Assembly: GCA_964575715.1 (NCBI GenBank)
Contig: CAZNSG010000192.1
Coordinates: 1 to 13,918, forward strand
Length of the DNA stretch: 13,918 nucleotides
DNA from: PNAI01 sp964575715
Lineage (GTDB): Bacteria > Pseudomonadota > Alphaproteobacteria > Rhizobiales > Xanthobacteraceae
Direction: 5' to 3'
Shown piece after piece: positions 1 to 5,979 of this stretch. The notes under the pieces are model-generated. The model was not told where the DNA came from, did no database searches, and saw nothing but the letters and a program-made list of their open reading frames with translations. How positions within the stretch are numbered: the stretch's first letter is position 1; every line of letters begins with the position of its first letter. Position numbers and translations under genes: made by a program.

Positions 1-82
1 GGGAGGTAAGTAAAGTGGTGGCCGGCTTAATGCCACGCTTGTTTGCAGCGACCGCGGCATTCACCCGCGCTGGAGGACCTGC

Positions 83-1144
83 GTGCAATTCGGATTGAAC
101 TTCTTCCCCTGCGTCGCGCCCGCGCAAAAATCGGCCGAGCAGTTTTTCCGCGAGACGCTGCATCTGGCGAGCCTCTCCGACGAGCTTGGTTACAGCCACG
201 TCCGCCAGGTCGAGCATTATTTCAAGCCCTACGGCGGCTATAGCCCGAACCCGCTGCTGTTCCTCACCGCGGTGTCGCAGCGCACCAAGCGCACGCGGCT
301 CGTCACCGGCGCGGTGCTGCCCGCGTTCAACAGTCCGCTTAAGCTCGCGGGCGAGATCGGCATGTTAGATGGCATCAGCGGCGGTCGGCTGGAAGTCGGG
401 TTTGCGCGCGCATTTCTGCCGCACGAGTTCGCGCAGTTCGGCGTCAGCCTGGATGAGAGCCGGCGGCGTTTCAACGAAGGGCTGGCGCAGATCAAGCTGC
501 TGCTGGAGCAGGAAAACGTGTCGTCCGACGGCGAGTTCCATCGCTTCCGCAATGTCACCTCGCTGCCGCGGCCGACGCAGCGGCCGCATCCGCCGCTCTG
601 GATCGCAGCCACCGCGACGCCCGAGACCTTCGCGCTCGCCGGCCGTATGGGCGCGAGCGTGATGGCGATCCCGCTCGAAGGCGATAAGATGCGCGCGCTG
701 ATCGGCAGCTATCGCGCGGCCTGGCGCGAAACCGGCCATCCGGGTAAGGGCCACGTGATGAATTCATTCATCATGTGCTGCGCGCCTACCCGCGCCGAGG
801 CCATGGCGGCGGGCATACCGGCGGCCAACGGACATTTGCGCGGCCTGGCCGATGCCGCGAAAGAATGGATGGAGGGGAGCGCGAGCACCAAGGACTATCC
901 GGGCTATGACAAGATGATCGCGCACATCACGTTGGACACAATCGAGAACCAGATCGGCCAGGGCATCGGCTGGATCGGAACGCCGGCGGAGCTCGTGGAC
1001 ATGATCCGCGGCTATAACGAAAAGGTCGGCGGCATCGAGAGCGCTTCGCTCTTGGTGATGCCCTCGAGCATGCCGGCCGAGAGCGCGGAGCGGTCGATGC
1101 GGTTGTTCGCGCGCGAGGTGATGCCGAAGGTGGCGGGGTTGTGA
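83..1144 (+). CDS. LLM-class flavin-dependent oxidoreductase (bacterial luciferase-like monooxygenase)
   Basis: A 353-residue protein of usual length for a single-domain luciferase-like monooxygenase, expected to use reduced flavin (FMN or F420) to oxidise a small organic substrate in the cytoplasm. The beta-strand start QFGLNFFP (2-9), the barrel segment LDGISGGRLEVGFARAF (95-111) and the PRPTQRPHPPLWIAATATPET region (162-182) are typical of the family. The start is GTG at 83, chosen because GGAGG at 72-76 sits six bases upstream and the next in-frame starts cut into the first strand. It stands alone; no partner flavin reductase is in view. The substrate cannot be told from the sequence. Confidence 0.9.
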   Translation: MQFGLNFFPCVAPAQKSAEQFFRETLHLASLSDELGYSHVRQVEHYFKPYGGYSPNPLLFLTAVSQRTKRTRLVTGAVLPAFNSPLKLAGEIGMLDGISGGRLEVGFARAFLPHEFAQFGVSLDESRRRFNEGLAQIKLLLEQENVSSDGEFHRFRNVTSLPRPTQRPHPPLWIAATATPETFALAGRMGASVMAIPLEGDKMRALIGSYRAAWRETGHPGKGHVMNSFIMCCAPTRAEAMAAGIPAANGHLRGLADAAKEWMEGSASTKDYPGYDKMIAHITLDTIENQIGQGIGWIGTPAELVDMIRGYNEKVGGIESASLLVMPSSMPAESAERSMRLFAREVMPKVAGL

Positions 1145-1179
1145 TTTTGCGGCGTGCAGCGACTGGCGAAGATGCATGG

Positions 1180-1294
1180 CGTCCGCCTTCGCTGAAGCTC
1201 TCGACTACGCCGAAGACGGCTTCGTCGGAGGCGAGTCGGCGTGAGATCCACCTATCGAGGCCTCGTCCCGCCGAAGCGACAGCGGAGGCGGACG
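1180..1294. repeat. Intergenic imperfect inverted repeat abutting the tRNA fragment
   Basis: CGTCCGCCTTCGCT at 1180-1193 is answered by AGCGGAGGCGGACG at 1281-1294 (13 of 14 pair). GAAG/CTTC-type smaller palindromes lie between the arms. It resembles the GTCCGCCTTCG palindromes found again near 13652 in this window. Its right arm ends at the first base of the degenerate tRNA-Val 3' end, so this palindrome was probably the old sequence downstream of the tRNA gene. Confidence 0.5.
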
Positions 1295-1317
1295 GTGGGC
1301 GCGACAGGGATTGAACC
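1294..1317 (-). repeat. Distal tRNA-Val 3'-end remnant (putative att site, degenerate)
   Basis: Twenty-four bases match the 3' end of the tRNA-Val at 3582-3656 with one mismatch: acceptor strand plus T-arm. The CCA has become CCG and the T-loop reads GGTTCAA instead of GGTTCGA. Similarity stops at 1318. It lies in the same orientation as the intact gene and as the second copy at 2442. This fits the outermost attachment-site scar left by integration at the tRNA 3' end. The fragment cannot fold as a tRNA. Confidence 0.6.
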
Positions 1318-1363
1318 AGACGCTTCTCTTAATGCCTCATGCGAGAAAAAATATCCTTAACGG

Positions 1364-1456
1364 TTGTTAACAATTAGTGCAATTATTGCATAATAAAAAT
1401 TGTTATCGTTGGATAATTATTACCATAATGCCATTGCTATTGTGCAACCATTGCAC
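1364..1456 (+). promoter_or_regulatory. AT-rich promoter region with two TGCAA-N3-TTGCA operator-like palindromes
   Basis: The block is strikingly AT-rich against its surroundings. A plausible promoter is TTGTTA at 1400-1405 with CATAAT at 1424-1429 (18-bp spacer); an alternative is TTGTTA 1364-1369 with CATAAT 1389-1394 (19 bp). The palindrome TGCAA-N3-TTGCA occurs at 1378-1390 and again at 1443-1455, flanking the first promoter choice. In the second copy it extends to GTGCAA-CCA-TTGCAC. A separate perfect palindrome TTGTTAACAA is at 1364-1373. Paired palindromes around a promoter suggest autoregulation, most likely by the HTH protein encoded downstream; that link is inference. Confidence 0.55.
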
Positions 1457-1484
1457 TAGATTGCAGTTACGACAAGTAGGCAGA

Positions 1485-1718
1485 ATGCCTGAGATATATC
1501 GGTCCGGTAATTGGAGCGTCTGCGTCTATGCAGACGACCACAACCCGCCGCACTTTCATGTCGTCGGGCCGGATTGGGAGGTGCAAATCAGTCTTAGAAC
1601 ATTCGGGGTTATGGCGGGCGAAGGTCCGCGATCGGCGATCAGTGACGCGATCGAATGGGCGCGAGAAAATTTGGACGAGTTAGTACAGGCGTGGAGGGGC
1701 TACAATGAACGCGACTGA
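1485..1718 (+). CDS. DUF4160 domain protein, putative toxin-like partner
   Basis: A 77-residue protein beginning MPEIYRSGNWSVCVYADDHN. The DUF4160 signature is visible: a short beta start, then NPPHFHV with its HxH, an acidic-aromatic strand, and a C-terminal helix ending ENLDELVQAWRGYNE. An upstream extension exists in frame (from 1377), but it is AT-rich promoter DNA, so ATG 1485 with the weak AAGTAGG upstream was chosen; this gives the usual family length. The gene overlaps the next gene by 14 bp, so the two are co-transcribed and probably translationally coupled. DUF4160 and DUF2442 genes are often found as neighbours and have been regarded as toxin-antitoxin candidates. No biochemical activity can be read from the sequence. 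Confidence 0.82.
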   Translation: MPEIYRSGNWSVCVYADDHNPPHFHVVGPDWEVQISLRTFGVMAGEGPRSAISDAIEWARENLDELVQAWRGYNERD

Positions 1719-2337
1719 CATGATCACTACCGGAATCGTGTTACCGCGTATTGGCGAGTTCCACATTGTGGACGGGCAGAACCGGCTTGTGTCTGTTGAG
1801 TGGAAGAGTGGCAAGCGCAAGGGCCGGGTCGATATTGTCGATCTGTCGCCATTGATCGACTCGCTCAAGGTTTACCGACCGCTGCGCGACAGCGCGGACC
1901 TGTTCAACACGGCAAAAGCAATTCGGGGCGGTACCGCCATCGCTTGGGGCGAAGGCAGTATCGATATGTCGGCCGTCAGCGTCGAGCGGCTCGCCGAGGA
2001 AATGATGACGGGTAGAGACTTCGCCGCATTCCTGGAGCGGAATGCCCTTACACATCAGGGTGCGGCGGCGGCTCTCGGGCGAAGCAAGCGGCAGATCGAG
2101 AATTATCTTCAGGATGACATTTTATTGCCGCGCACCATCGCGCTGGCCTGCCTCGGCTATGAGACGCGCAAAAAGAACAGTGCGCCAGGGCGGAGTATGG
2201 ATGAAATTCTGTCGTCGATCCGCAGAATTATTGAGGGTGAAACACTCGAAAGTCTCGCCAGAAATGGACTCGGTCTCGAAGCCTCACCGACGGATTTCAC
2301 GGCGTCAAGCCAGTCGAAGGTGCGGTATCGGAAATAA
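1705..2337 (+). CDS. DUF2442-HTH protein, putative antitoxin/autoregulator with a PopZ-like C-terminal peptide
   Basis: A 210-residue protein. Residues about 8-85 form a DUF2442-like domain (PRIGEFHIVDGQNRLVSVEW; DLSPLIDSLKVYRPLRD). Residues about 104-150 look like an XRE/Cro-type helix-turn-helix (ALTHQGAAAALGRSKRQIEN). The tail holds SMDEILSSIRRIIEGE at 164-179, ten of twelve identical over the core to the MEEILASIRRII motif remembered from alphaproteobacterial PopZ (DUF2497) N-termini. ATG 1705 is preceded by GGAGGGG at 1693-1699. It overlaps the DUF4160 gene and is its likely partner and repressor. The tail is longer than in plain DUF2442 proteins. The domain calls rest on pattern recognition; the antitoxin role is inferred. 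Confidence 0.8.
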   Translation: MNATDMITTGIVLPRIGEFHIVDGQNRLVSVEWKSGKRKGRVDIVDLSPLIDSLKVYRPLRDSADLFNTAKAIRGGTAIAWGEGSIDMSAVSVERLAEEMMTGRDFAAFLERNALTHQGAAAALGRSKRQIENYLQDDILLPRTIALACLGYETRKKNSAPGRSMDEILSSIRRIIEGETLESLARNGLGLEASPTDFTASSQSKVRYRK

Positions 2338-2346
2338 TTATTTCCG
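2329..2346. promoter_or_regulatory. Perfect 18-bp palindrome over the stop codon of the DUF2442-HTH gene
   Basis: CGGAAATAATTATTTCCG is a perfect palindrome that includes the TAA stop at 2335-2337. Flanking GCGG (2322-2325) and CCGC (2347-2350) could extend the stem across a small bulge. There is no U-tract, so it is not a standard intrinsic terminator. It may stabilise the mRNA end or bind protein. Confidence 0.4.
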
Positions 2347-2441
2347 CCGCAACGATTTTACGATACTCGCCCTGCCCTGAACTCAGTTTTACTCTGATGG
2401 AATAAGCAAGACGATTTTGTCGAAATCGCATTTGGATAACC

Positions 2442-2484
2442 TGGTGGGCGCGACAGGGATCGAACCTGTGACCCCTACCGTGTC
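2442..2484 (-). repeat. Second tRNA-Val 3'-half copy (putative att site)
   Basis: Forty of 43 bases match the intact tRNA-Val, offset by exactly 1140 bp. The match is unbroken over 2442-2475 (CCA, acceptor strand, T-arm, variable loop) and resumes across the anticodon loop at 2479-2484. The anticodon stem is altered and the 5' half is absent. A repeat running from the anticodon loop to the 3' end is the classic form of an integrase attachment site in a tRNA gene. The gene to its right ends only 12 bp away. Confidence 0.75.
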
Positions 2485-2495
2485 AGCTAATAGTA

Positions 2496-3422
2496 TTACA
2501 CCACGCCCTGGAACGCTCTGACCGCAAGTACAATGTTTGCGGCTGTCAAATGCAGAGCATAGGCCGCAATATAACTTGGTACCGGAGTAGCATTCGGTTC
2601 ATCACCATGCCCTCCCGCGCTATTTCTCACATCTGGGAGACCCGTCTTAAGCATCGCTACGTATGTATCGAAAGCTCTATCGAGATAAGTAGGAAATAAT
2701 CCATGAGATCTAACGGCGGTGATTAGCTCACCTGCGCGGTCTCCCTTAGCGAAAGTCCAACCCTTGGTGGAACAGATCGCCTTCAAGGTACTTTCGAAAG
2801 CTCGCTGTGCGGCGACAACACAATCCTTGTGTTCGCCGGCACGGTAATGCTTGTGAGCAGTCATGAAGTCTTCGTTTGCGTTCAAAAATGGCTCGGCCGC
2901 GAGAAGCGCAAGGGTTGGTTTGATGACCTCAGCATGGACATATTGGCTATCCATTCTGAGAATGGTGCCATTCTCGTACTGATAGCCTAGATCATGCTCT
3001 CGAAACCGTTGATTCAATTCTTCAATTGCCTCACGAGCACTAATTTTGAGCTCATGCATTCTGCGACGATCATTATCGTAATCTCCGAGAACCCGCTCGA
3101 TCAAACGGAAGGTCAGTTCGATCATGTCCAATGCATCATCGGATTGCTTTGACTCCAAGAACCATTGTTCGCATTTTTGCCGGCAATTTCCATTCCAATG
3201 CAATGCAATCAAGCCCTTTTCACGCGCCATTGTGTCGTGGATGAAAGTCCATCGCCTGTTTGTGTCCTCGTCATATTTCTCATTCGTACCGACGGAATCG
3301 CGCCAGATATGAATCACCTGGACGCGGAGTGGATTTGGCACCGAGTCATAGTGGTACACATCCGGCTGTCCGGCTTTCAGTTCAGACTTTTTGCGTTTCG
3401 AATAGAGATCAATGACAGCCAT
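2496..3422 (-). CDS. AbiJ-type abortive infection protein (STM4504/CBY_0614 family) with HEPN-like C-terminal domain
   Basis: A 308-residue protein. The N-terminus DLYSKRKKSELKAGQPDVYH followed by PLRVQVIHIWRDSVG marks the AbiJ N-terminal domain type 4, seen in the STM4504/CBY_0614 family (about residues 1-130). The C-terminal helical domain (about 165-305) holds VVAAQRAFESTLKAIC and then RNSAGGH, an RxxxxxH motif at 266-272 like the catalytic motif of HEPN ribonucleases. The expected role is phage defence by RNA cleavage and growth arrest; that is inference from family. ATG 3422 was chosen because family members begin just before DLYSKR; a TTG at 3488 would add 22 unlike residues. The ribosome site is weak. 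The gene is visibly AT-richer than its neighbours and fills the segment between two tRNA-Val 3' ends, a sign of transfer. Confidence 0.85.
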   Translation of the reverse strand: MAVIDLYSKRKKSELKAGQPDVYHYDSVPNPLRVQVIHIWRDSVGTNEKYDEDTNRRWTFIHDTMAREKGLIALHWNGNCRQKCEQWFLESKQSDDALDMIELTFRLIERVLGDYDNDRRRMHELKISAREAIEELNQRFREHDLGYQYENGTILRMDSQYVHAEVIKPTLALLAAEPFLNANEDFMTAHKHYRAGEHKDCVVAAQRAFESTLKAICSTKGWTFAKGDRAGELITAVRSHGLFPTYLDRAFDTYVAMLKTGLPDVRNSAGGHGDEPNATPVPSYIAAYALHLTAANIVLAVRAFQGVV

Positions 3423-3581
3423 AGTGGTTGCTCGGGTCTGATTGCGTAGCTGACCCAAACTAAATAGGGCATCATCGCCCGATGGCAATACAATTGACGT
3501 TTTTACCCCTTAATTTACGGCGCAGTTGTCGGTGGTTAACCGCACCGAACTTTGGGGAATCGCTATCAGATTCGAAGAATA

Positions 3582-3656
3582 TGGTGGGCGCGACAGGGAT
3601 CGAACCTGTGACCCCCTGCGTGTCGAGCAGGTGCTCTACCGCTGAGCTACGCGCCC
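3582..3656 (-). tRNA. tRNA-Val (anticodon GAC)
   Basis: A 75-nt complete cloverleaf with encoded CCA. The acceptor stem GGGCGCG pairs with CGCGCCC, the anticodon stem CCTGC pairs with GCAGG around the loop TCGACAC, and the T-arm ACAGG-TTCGATC-CCTGT is canonical. The anticodon GAC lies at 3622-3624. It is the only one of three related copies in the window that is complete, and it is the likely integration target for the two segments to its left. Confidence 0.95.
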
Positions 3657-3669
3657 TTTCAGGCTTGAG

Positions 3670-3698
3670 GTCATATCGGCTCCGAATAAATCAAGCAA
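3670..3698 (-). promoter_or_regulatory. Candidate promoter of tRNA-Val
   Basis: Read on the minus strand, TTGCTT (3693-3698) and TATGAC (3670-3675) are separated by exactly 17 bp, and the tRNA begins 13 bp after the -10 box. This fits a housekeeping sigma promoter with a short 5' leader. Confidence 0.5.
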
Positions 3699-3723
3699 GC
3701 GGCCTGCCGCTGCAAGCGTCCTC

Positions 3724-3795
3724 CGCTCATTCCCGCGCACGCGGGAATCCAGGCGGCAGCAATATCTGGGTCCCCGCTTGCGCGGGGACGAGCGG
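3724..3795. repeat. REP-like double palindrome
   Basis: Two hairpins, TCCCGCG-CAC-GCGGGA and TCCCCGC-TTGC-GCGGGGA, are enclosed by CCGCTC (3724-3729) and GAGCGG (3790-3795). This is the form of intergenic repeat common in Bradyrhizobium-like genomes. It lies between the 3' end of cpdR and the tRNA promoter and could serve as the cpdR transcript end. Confidence 0.65.
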
Positions 3796-3853
3796 AAAAT
3801 TGGCGGCTTTGGAGACAAGGCTGGCCGTAAGGAATAATCGCGACCCGCTAAGG

Positions 3854-4213
3854 TCACGCCGCCAAGAGCTTCTGCACTTCGTTGACGAGGTCGCGCAGGT
3901 GCACCGGCTTGGAGAGCACCTTGGCGTGCTTGGGCGCCGCCGAATCGGCATTGAGCGCCACGGCGGCAAAGCCGGTGATGAACATGATCTTGATCTCGGG
4001 GTCGAGCTCGGCGGCGCGCCGCGCCAGCTCGATGCCGTCCATCTCGGGCATCACGATGTCGGTGAGCAGGAGCGCGAACGGCTCCTCGCGCAGCCGCTGA
4101 TAGGCGGAGAGGCCGTTGTCGTAGGACATCACCTCGTAACCGGCATTCTGCAGCGCCTTGACCAGAAAGCGGCGCATGTCGTTATCGTCTTCGGCCAAAA
4201 GTATTTTCGTCAT
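3854..4213 (-). CDS. cpdR: Single-domain response regulator CpdR
   Basis: A 119-residue CheY-like receiver without an output domain. The acidic pair D9/D10, phospho-acceptor D52 in LLTDIVMPEMDGIELARR, T80 in FITGFAA and K102 in LSKP are all in place. The match to CpdR is strong, including VHLRDLVNEV and the final Ala-Ala. In Caulobacter, unphosphorylated CpdR directs ClpXP to the pole and primes it for substrates, and CpdR is itself degraded by ClpXP through its terminal alanines. ATG 4213 gives the family start MTKILLAEDD; GTG 4225 would add four residues. Its phosphorelay partners (CckA, ChpT) are not in the window. It is divergent from the amidohydrolase gene across 437 bp. Confidence 0.93.
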   Translation of the reverse strand: MTKILLAEDDNDMRRFLVKALQNAGYEVMSYDNGLSAYQRLREEPFALLLTDIVMPEMDGIELARRAAELDPEIKIMFITGFAAVALNADSAAPKHAKVLSKPVHLRDLVNEVQKLLAA

Positions 4214-4650
4214 CGGTGCCGTCACCCCAACCCCCTATGGTCCCGTCTCCAACGTCGCTATGCCCCCAAGTACTTAGTGCCCAAGTACTTAGCGCCCAAA
4301 TAACTGGCCGCATTGTGCCGGAAAATCTTGCACATGGGCTGCATCACTTGGGTTGCATTATTTGAGATGCAACTTGGATCAATCCTCTGGGATCAATCCT
4401 CCGGGATCAATCCTCACATGGCGAGATTAACTTGGCGATATTTGCGATTCGGTTAGGAGCCCTTCCCCTGGACCCCCTTGGGCTCCATTTGCCAAGAGGC
4501 TGGTAAATAAGCGGTGAAGGCGGGCTAGGAATGACGGGCGGCGGCTTGGATAATGGGGTCGATGCAGCGTACAAGTCGCAACGGGGATACGGGATACTTC
4601 CCGCCGCCCTTCGCCATAGCGATACCGCATTGCACTGAGACCATCTGATC
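4214..4650. promoter_or_regulatory. Divergent cpdR / amidohydrolase intergenic region with short tandem repeats
   Basis: No gene is seen in these 437 bp. Near cpdR, the 15-bp unit AAGTACTTAGYGCCC occurs twice in tandem (4268-4282, 4283-4297) with a decayed third; each unit starts with the palindrome AAGTACTT. Next is an inverted repeat GTTGCAT / ATGCAAC (4352-4358, 4367-4373). A 14-bp unit GGATCAATCCTCNN is then repeated three times (4376-4389, 4390-4403, 4404-4417). Both promoters must lie here. The repeats could be binding sites or slippage products; I could not place a convincing promoter. Confidence 0.6.
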
Positions 4651-5538
4651 ATGAGCCAAATGCCAGACGAATTCGACCCGCCGTTCGAGATTCTCGAGCC
4701 GAGCGAATTGCGGGGGCCGGTGATTTTCAACTCGCCGCACTCCGGCAAGATCTATCCTCGCGCCTTCCTGATTGCGAGCCGGCTCGACTTGCCGACGCTG
4801 CGCCGCTCGGAGGATTGTTTCATCGATGAGCTGGTGCATGGTGTGGTCGGGCGCGGCTACCCGCTGATGCGCGCGCATTTCCCGCGCTGCTACATCGACG
4901 TCAACCGCGAACCTTATGAACTCGACCCGCGCATGTTCGAGGGCCGCCTGCCCTCGTTTGCCAACACGCGCTCGATGCGGGTGGCCGGCGGGCTCGGCAC
5001 TGTGGCGCGCGTGGTCGGCGACGCGCAGGAAATCTACGATCAGCGGCTCTCGGTGGAGGACGCGCTGCGCCGCATCGAAAACCTATACAAACCCTATCAT
5101 CGCACGCTGCGGCGGCTGTTCTCGCGCGTGCATCGCGAGTTCGGCGCCGCCATACTGATCGACTGCCATTCCATGCCCTCATCGACAGGCGCCAAGGACG
5201 AGCGCCCGCGCGCCGACGTGGTGCTGGGCGACCGCTACGGCACGAGCTGCGTGGCGGCGGTGTCGGAGACGATCGAGGCGACGCTGCGCGAGTTTGGGCT
5301 CACGGTGAGTCGTAACAAGCCCTATGCCGGCGGCTTCATCACCGAGCACTACGGCAACCCCACCGCCGGGTTGCACGCGATCCAACTCGAGATCAACCGA
5401 GCCCTTTACATGGATGAGCGGCGGTTCGAGCGCACCGAGGCATTCGAGCGGCTAGCTGGCCACATCGAGACGCTGGCCGACCGGCTGGCCGGCATTCCGA
5501 TCGAGGAACTGCGGCCCTATCGCGCCGCCGCGGAGTGA
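4651..5538 (+). CDS. N-formylglutamate amidohydrolase family protein
   Basis: A 295-residue protein of the metal-dependent N-formylglutamate amidohydrolase family, which splits N-formyl-L-glutamate to formate and glutamate. The family blocks appear in order: FNSPHSG (26-32), the acidic SEDCFIDELV (53-62), RCYIDVNREPYELDP (79-93), GGLGTVARV (113-121), ILIDCHSMPS (168-177) and AGGFITEHYGNP...HAIQLEINRALYM (226-254), which carry the expected metal-binding His, Asp and Glu residues. ATG 4651 is the first start of the conserved frame; the ribosome site is weak (CTGAGA). No other histidine-utilisation (hut) genes are present, so the true substrate may be another formyl-amino acid. Confidence 0.9.
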   Translation: MSQMPDEFDPPFEILEPSELRGPVIFNSPHSGKIYPRAFLIASRLDLPTLRRSEDCFIDELVHGVVGRGYPLMRAHFPRCYIDVNREPYELDPRMFEGRLPSFANTRSMRVAGGLGTVARVVGDAQEIYDQRLSVEDALRRIENLYKPYHRTLRRLFSRVHREFGAAILIDCHSMPSSTGAKDERPRADVVLGDRYGTSCVAAVSETIEATLREFGLTVSRNKPYAGGFITEHYGNPTAGLHAIQLEINRALYMDERRFERTEAFERLAGHIETLADRLAGIPIEELRPYRAAAE

Positions 5539-5561
5539 TTCCAACCCGCATAAATTCTGAC

Positions 5562-5731
5562 TCGTCATTCCGGGGCGCGGGTTTAAGCCCGTGAGCCCGG
5601 AATCCATAATCACGGCCGGTGGTTATGGATTCCGGCTCTCGCCACCGATCTCGGGTTTACCCGGGATCGGATTTGAAAAGAGCCCAAGTCGGCCAAGGCC
5701 GACTTGGATCGCGGCTCGGCCGGAATGACGA
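5562..5731. repeat. Composite palindromic repeat, copy 1 (order X-Y)
   Basis: This 170-bp element has perfect 12-bp terminal inverted repeats TCGTCATTCCGG / CCGGAATGACGA. Inside are module X (5597-5635; CCGGAATCCATAA and TTATGGATTCCGG arms) and module Y (5642-5707), itself a double palindrome of CCGATCTCGGGT... and CCAAGTCGGCC-AA-GGCCGACTTGG. Related copies are at 10234-10394 and, in part, 10423-10633. It has no coding capacity. It lies directly after the amidohydrolase gene. Confidence 0.8.
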
Positions 5732-5766
5732 ATTGTGCGAGTTGGCATGATTCGGCCAACGGACAG

Positions 5767-5798
5767 AAAAAAGGGCCGTCTGCGGATGCAAACGGCCC
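5767..5798 (-). terminator. Rho-independent terminator (sRNA and/or MFS gene)
   Basis: Read on the minus strand, GGGCCGT (from 5798) pairs with ACGGCCC (to 5773) around a 12-nt loop, followed by six T (5772-5767). It closes the candidate sRNA and would also stop read-through from the MFS gene. Confidence 0.75.
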
Positions 5799-5860
5799 AA
5801 GTTTAGGGAGGAAACGCCCAAAAGAGGGCGGCGGGAATGCGAAGAATCGCATTGCCGCGC
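5767..5860 (-). ncRNA. Candidate alpha-r8/MmgR-like small RNA
   Basis: On the minus strand, a promoter (TTGATG 5890-5895, 17-bp spacer, TTATTT 5867-5872) predicts a start near 5860. The roughly 94-nt product would fold as hairpin 1 (AATGCGA-TTCT-TCGCATT within GCGGC/GCCGC arms), a possible GCCC-TCTTTT-GGGC hairpin, then an unpaired stretch with UUUCCUCCCU at 5805-5814, then a terminator. From memory, UUUCCUCCCU is the invariant motif of the alpha-r8 (MmgR) Hfq-binding sRNAs of rhizobia, which also end in such a hairpin. The anti-Shine-Dalgarno character of CCUCCC suggests repression of translation. Expression has not been shown; family assignment is from motif and layout only. Confidence 0.6.
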
Positions 5861-5979
5861 TGCAACAAATAACCATTGCAGTGCACAAACATCAAGGGGT
5901 GATACCTCAAATTTGCACAGATCTGGTGGCCGCGTACCGCATGGCTTTCGCCGCGCGCATGTTAATTTTATCTGTAATA

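Noticed and set aside
2442..2508. A possible second full-length tRNA-Val, since GGGCGTG upstream can pair with the acceptor strand
   Set aside because: The D-arm is missing, the anticodon loop would be nine bases, and the 5' bases are the last codons of the abortive-infection gene; the pairing is probably chance.
3482..4303. A 273-codon plus-strand open frame containing MVGATGIEPVTPCVSSRC
   Set aside because: It is the complement of the tRNA-Val gene, a REP repeat and cpdR; the MVGATGIEPVTP string is a well-known false translation of tRNA DNA.
4268..4417. A CRISPR-like array
   Set aside because: Units are 14-15 bp in direct contact without spacers, and no cas genes are present.
5610..5888. 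A 92-codon minus-strand open frame across the repeat and the candidate sRNA
   Set aside because: It runs through a terminator hairpin and a palindromic repeat, has no ribosome site, and its translation resembles common repeat-derived false proteins.
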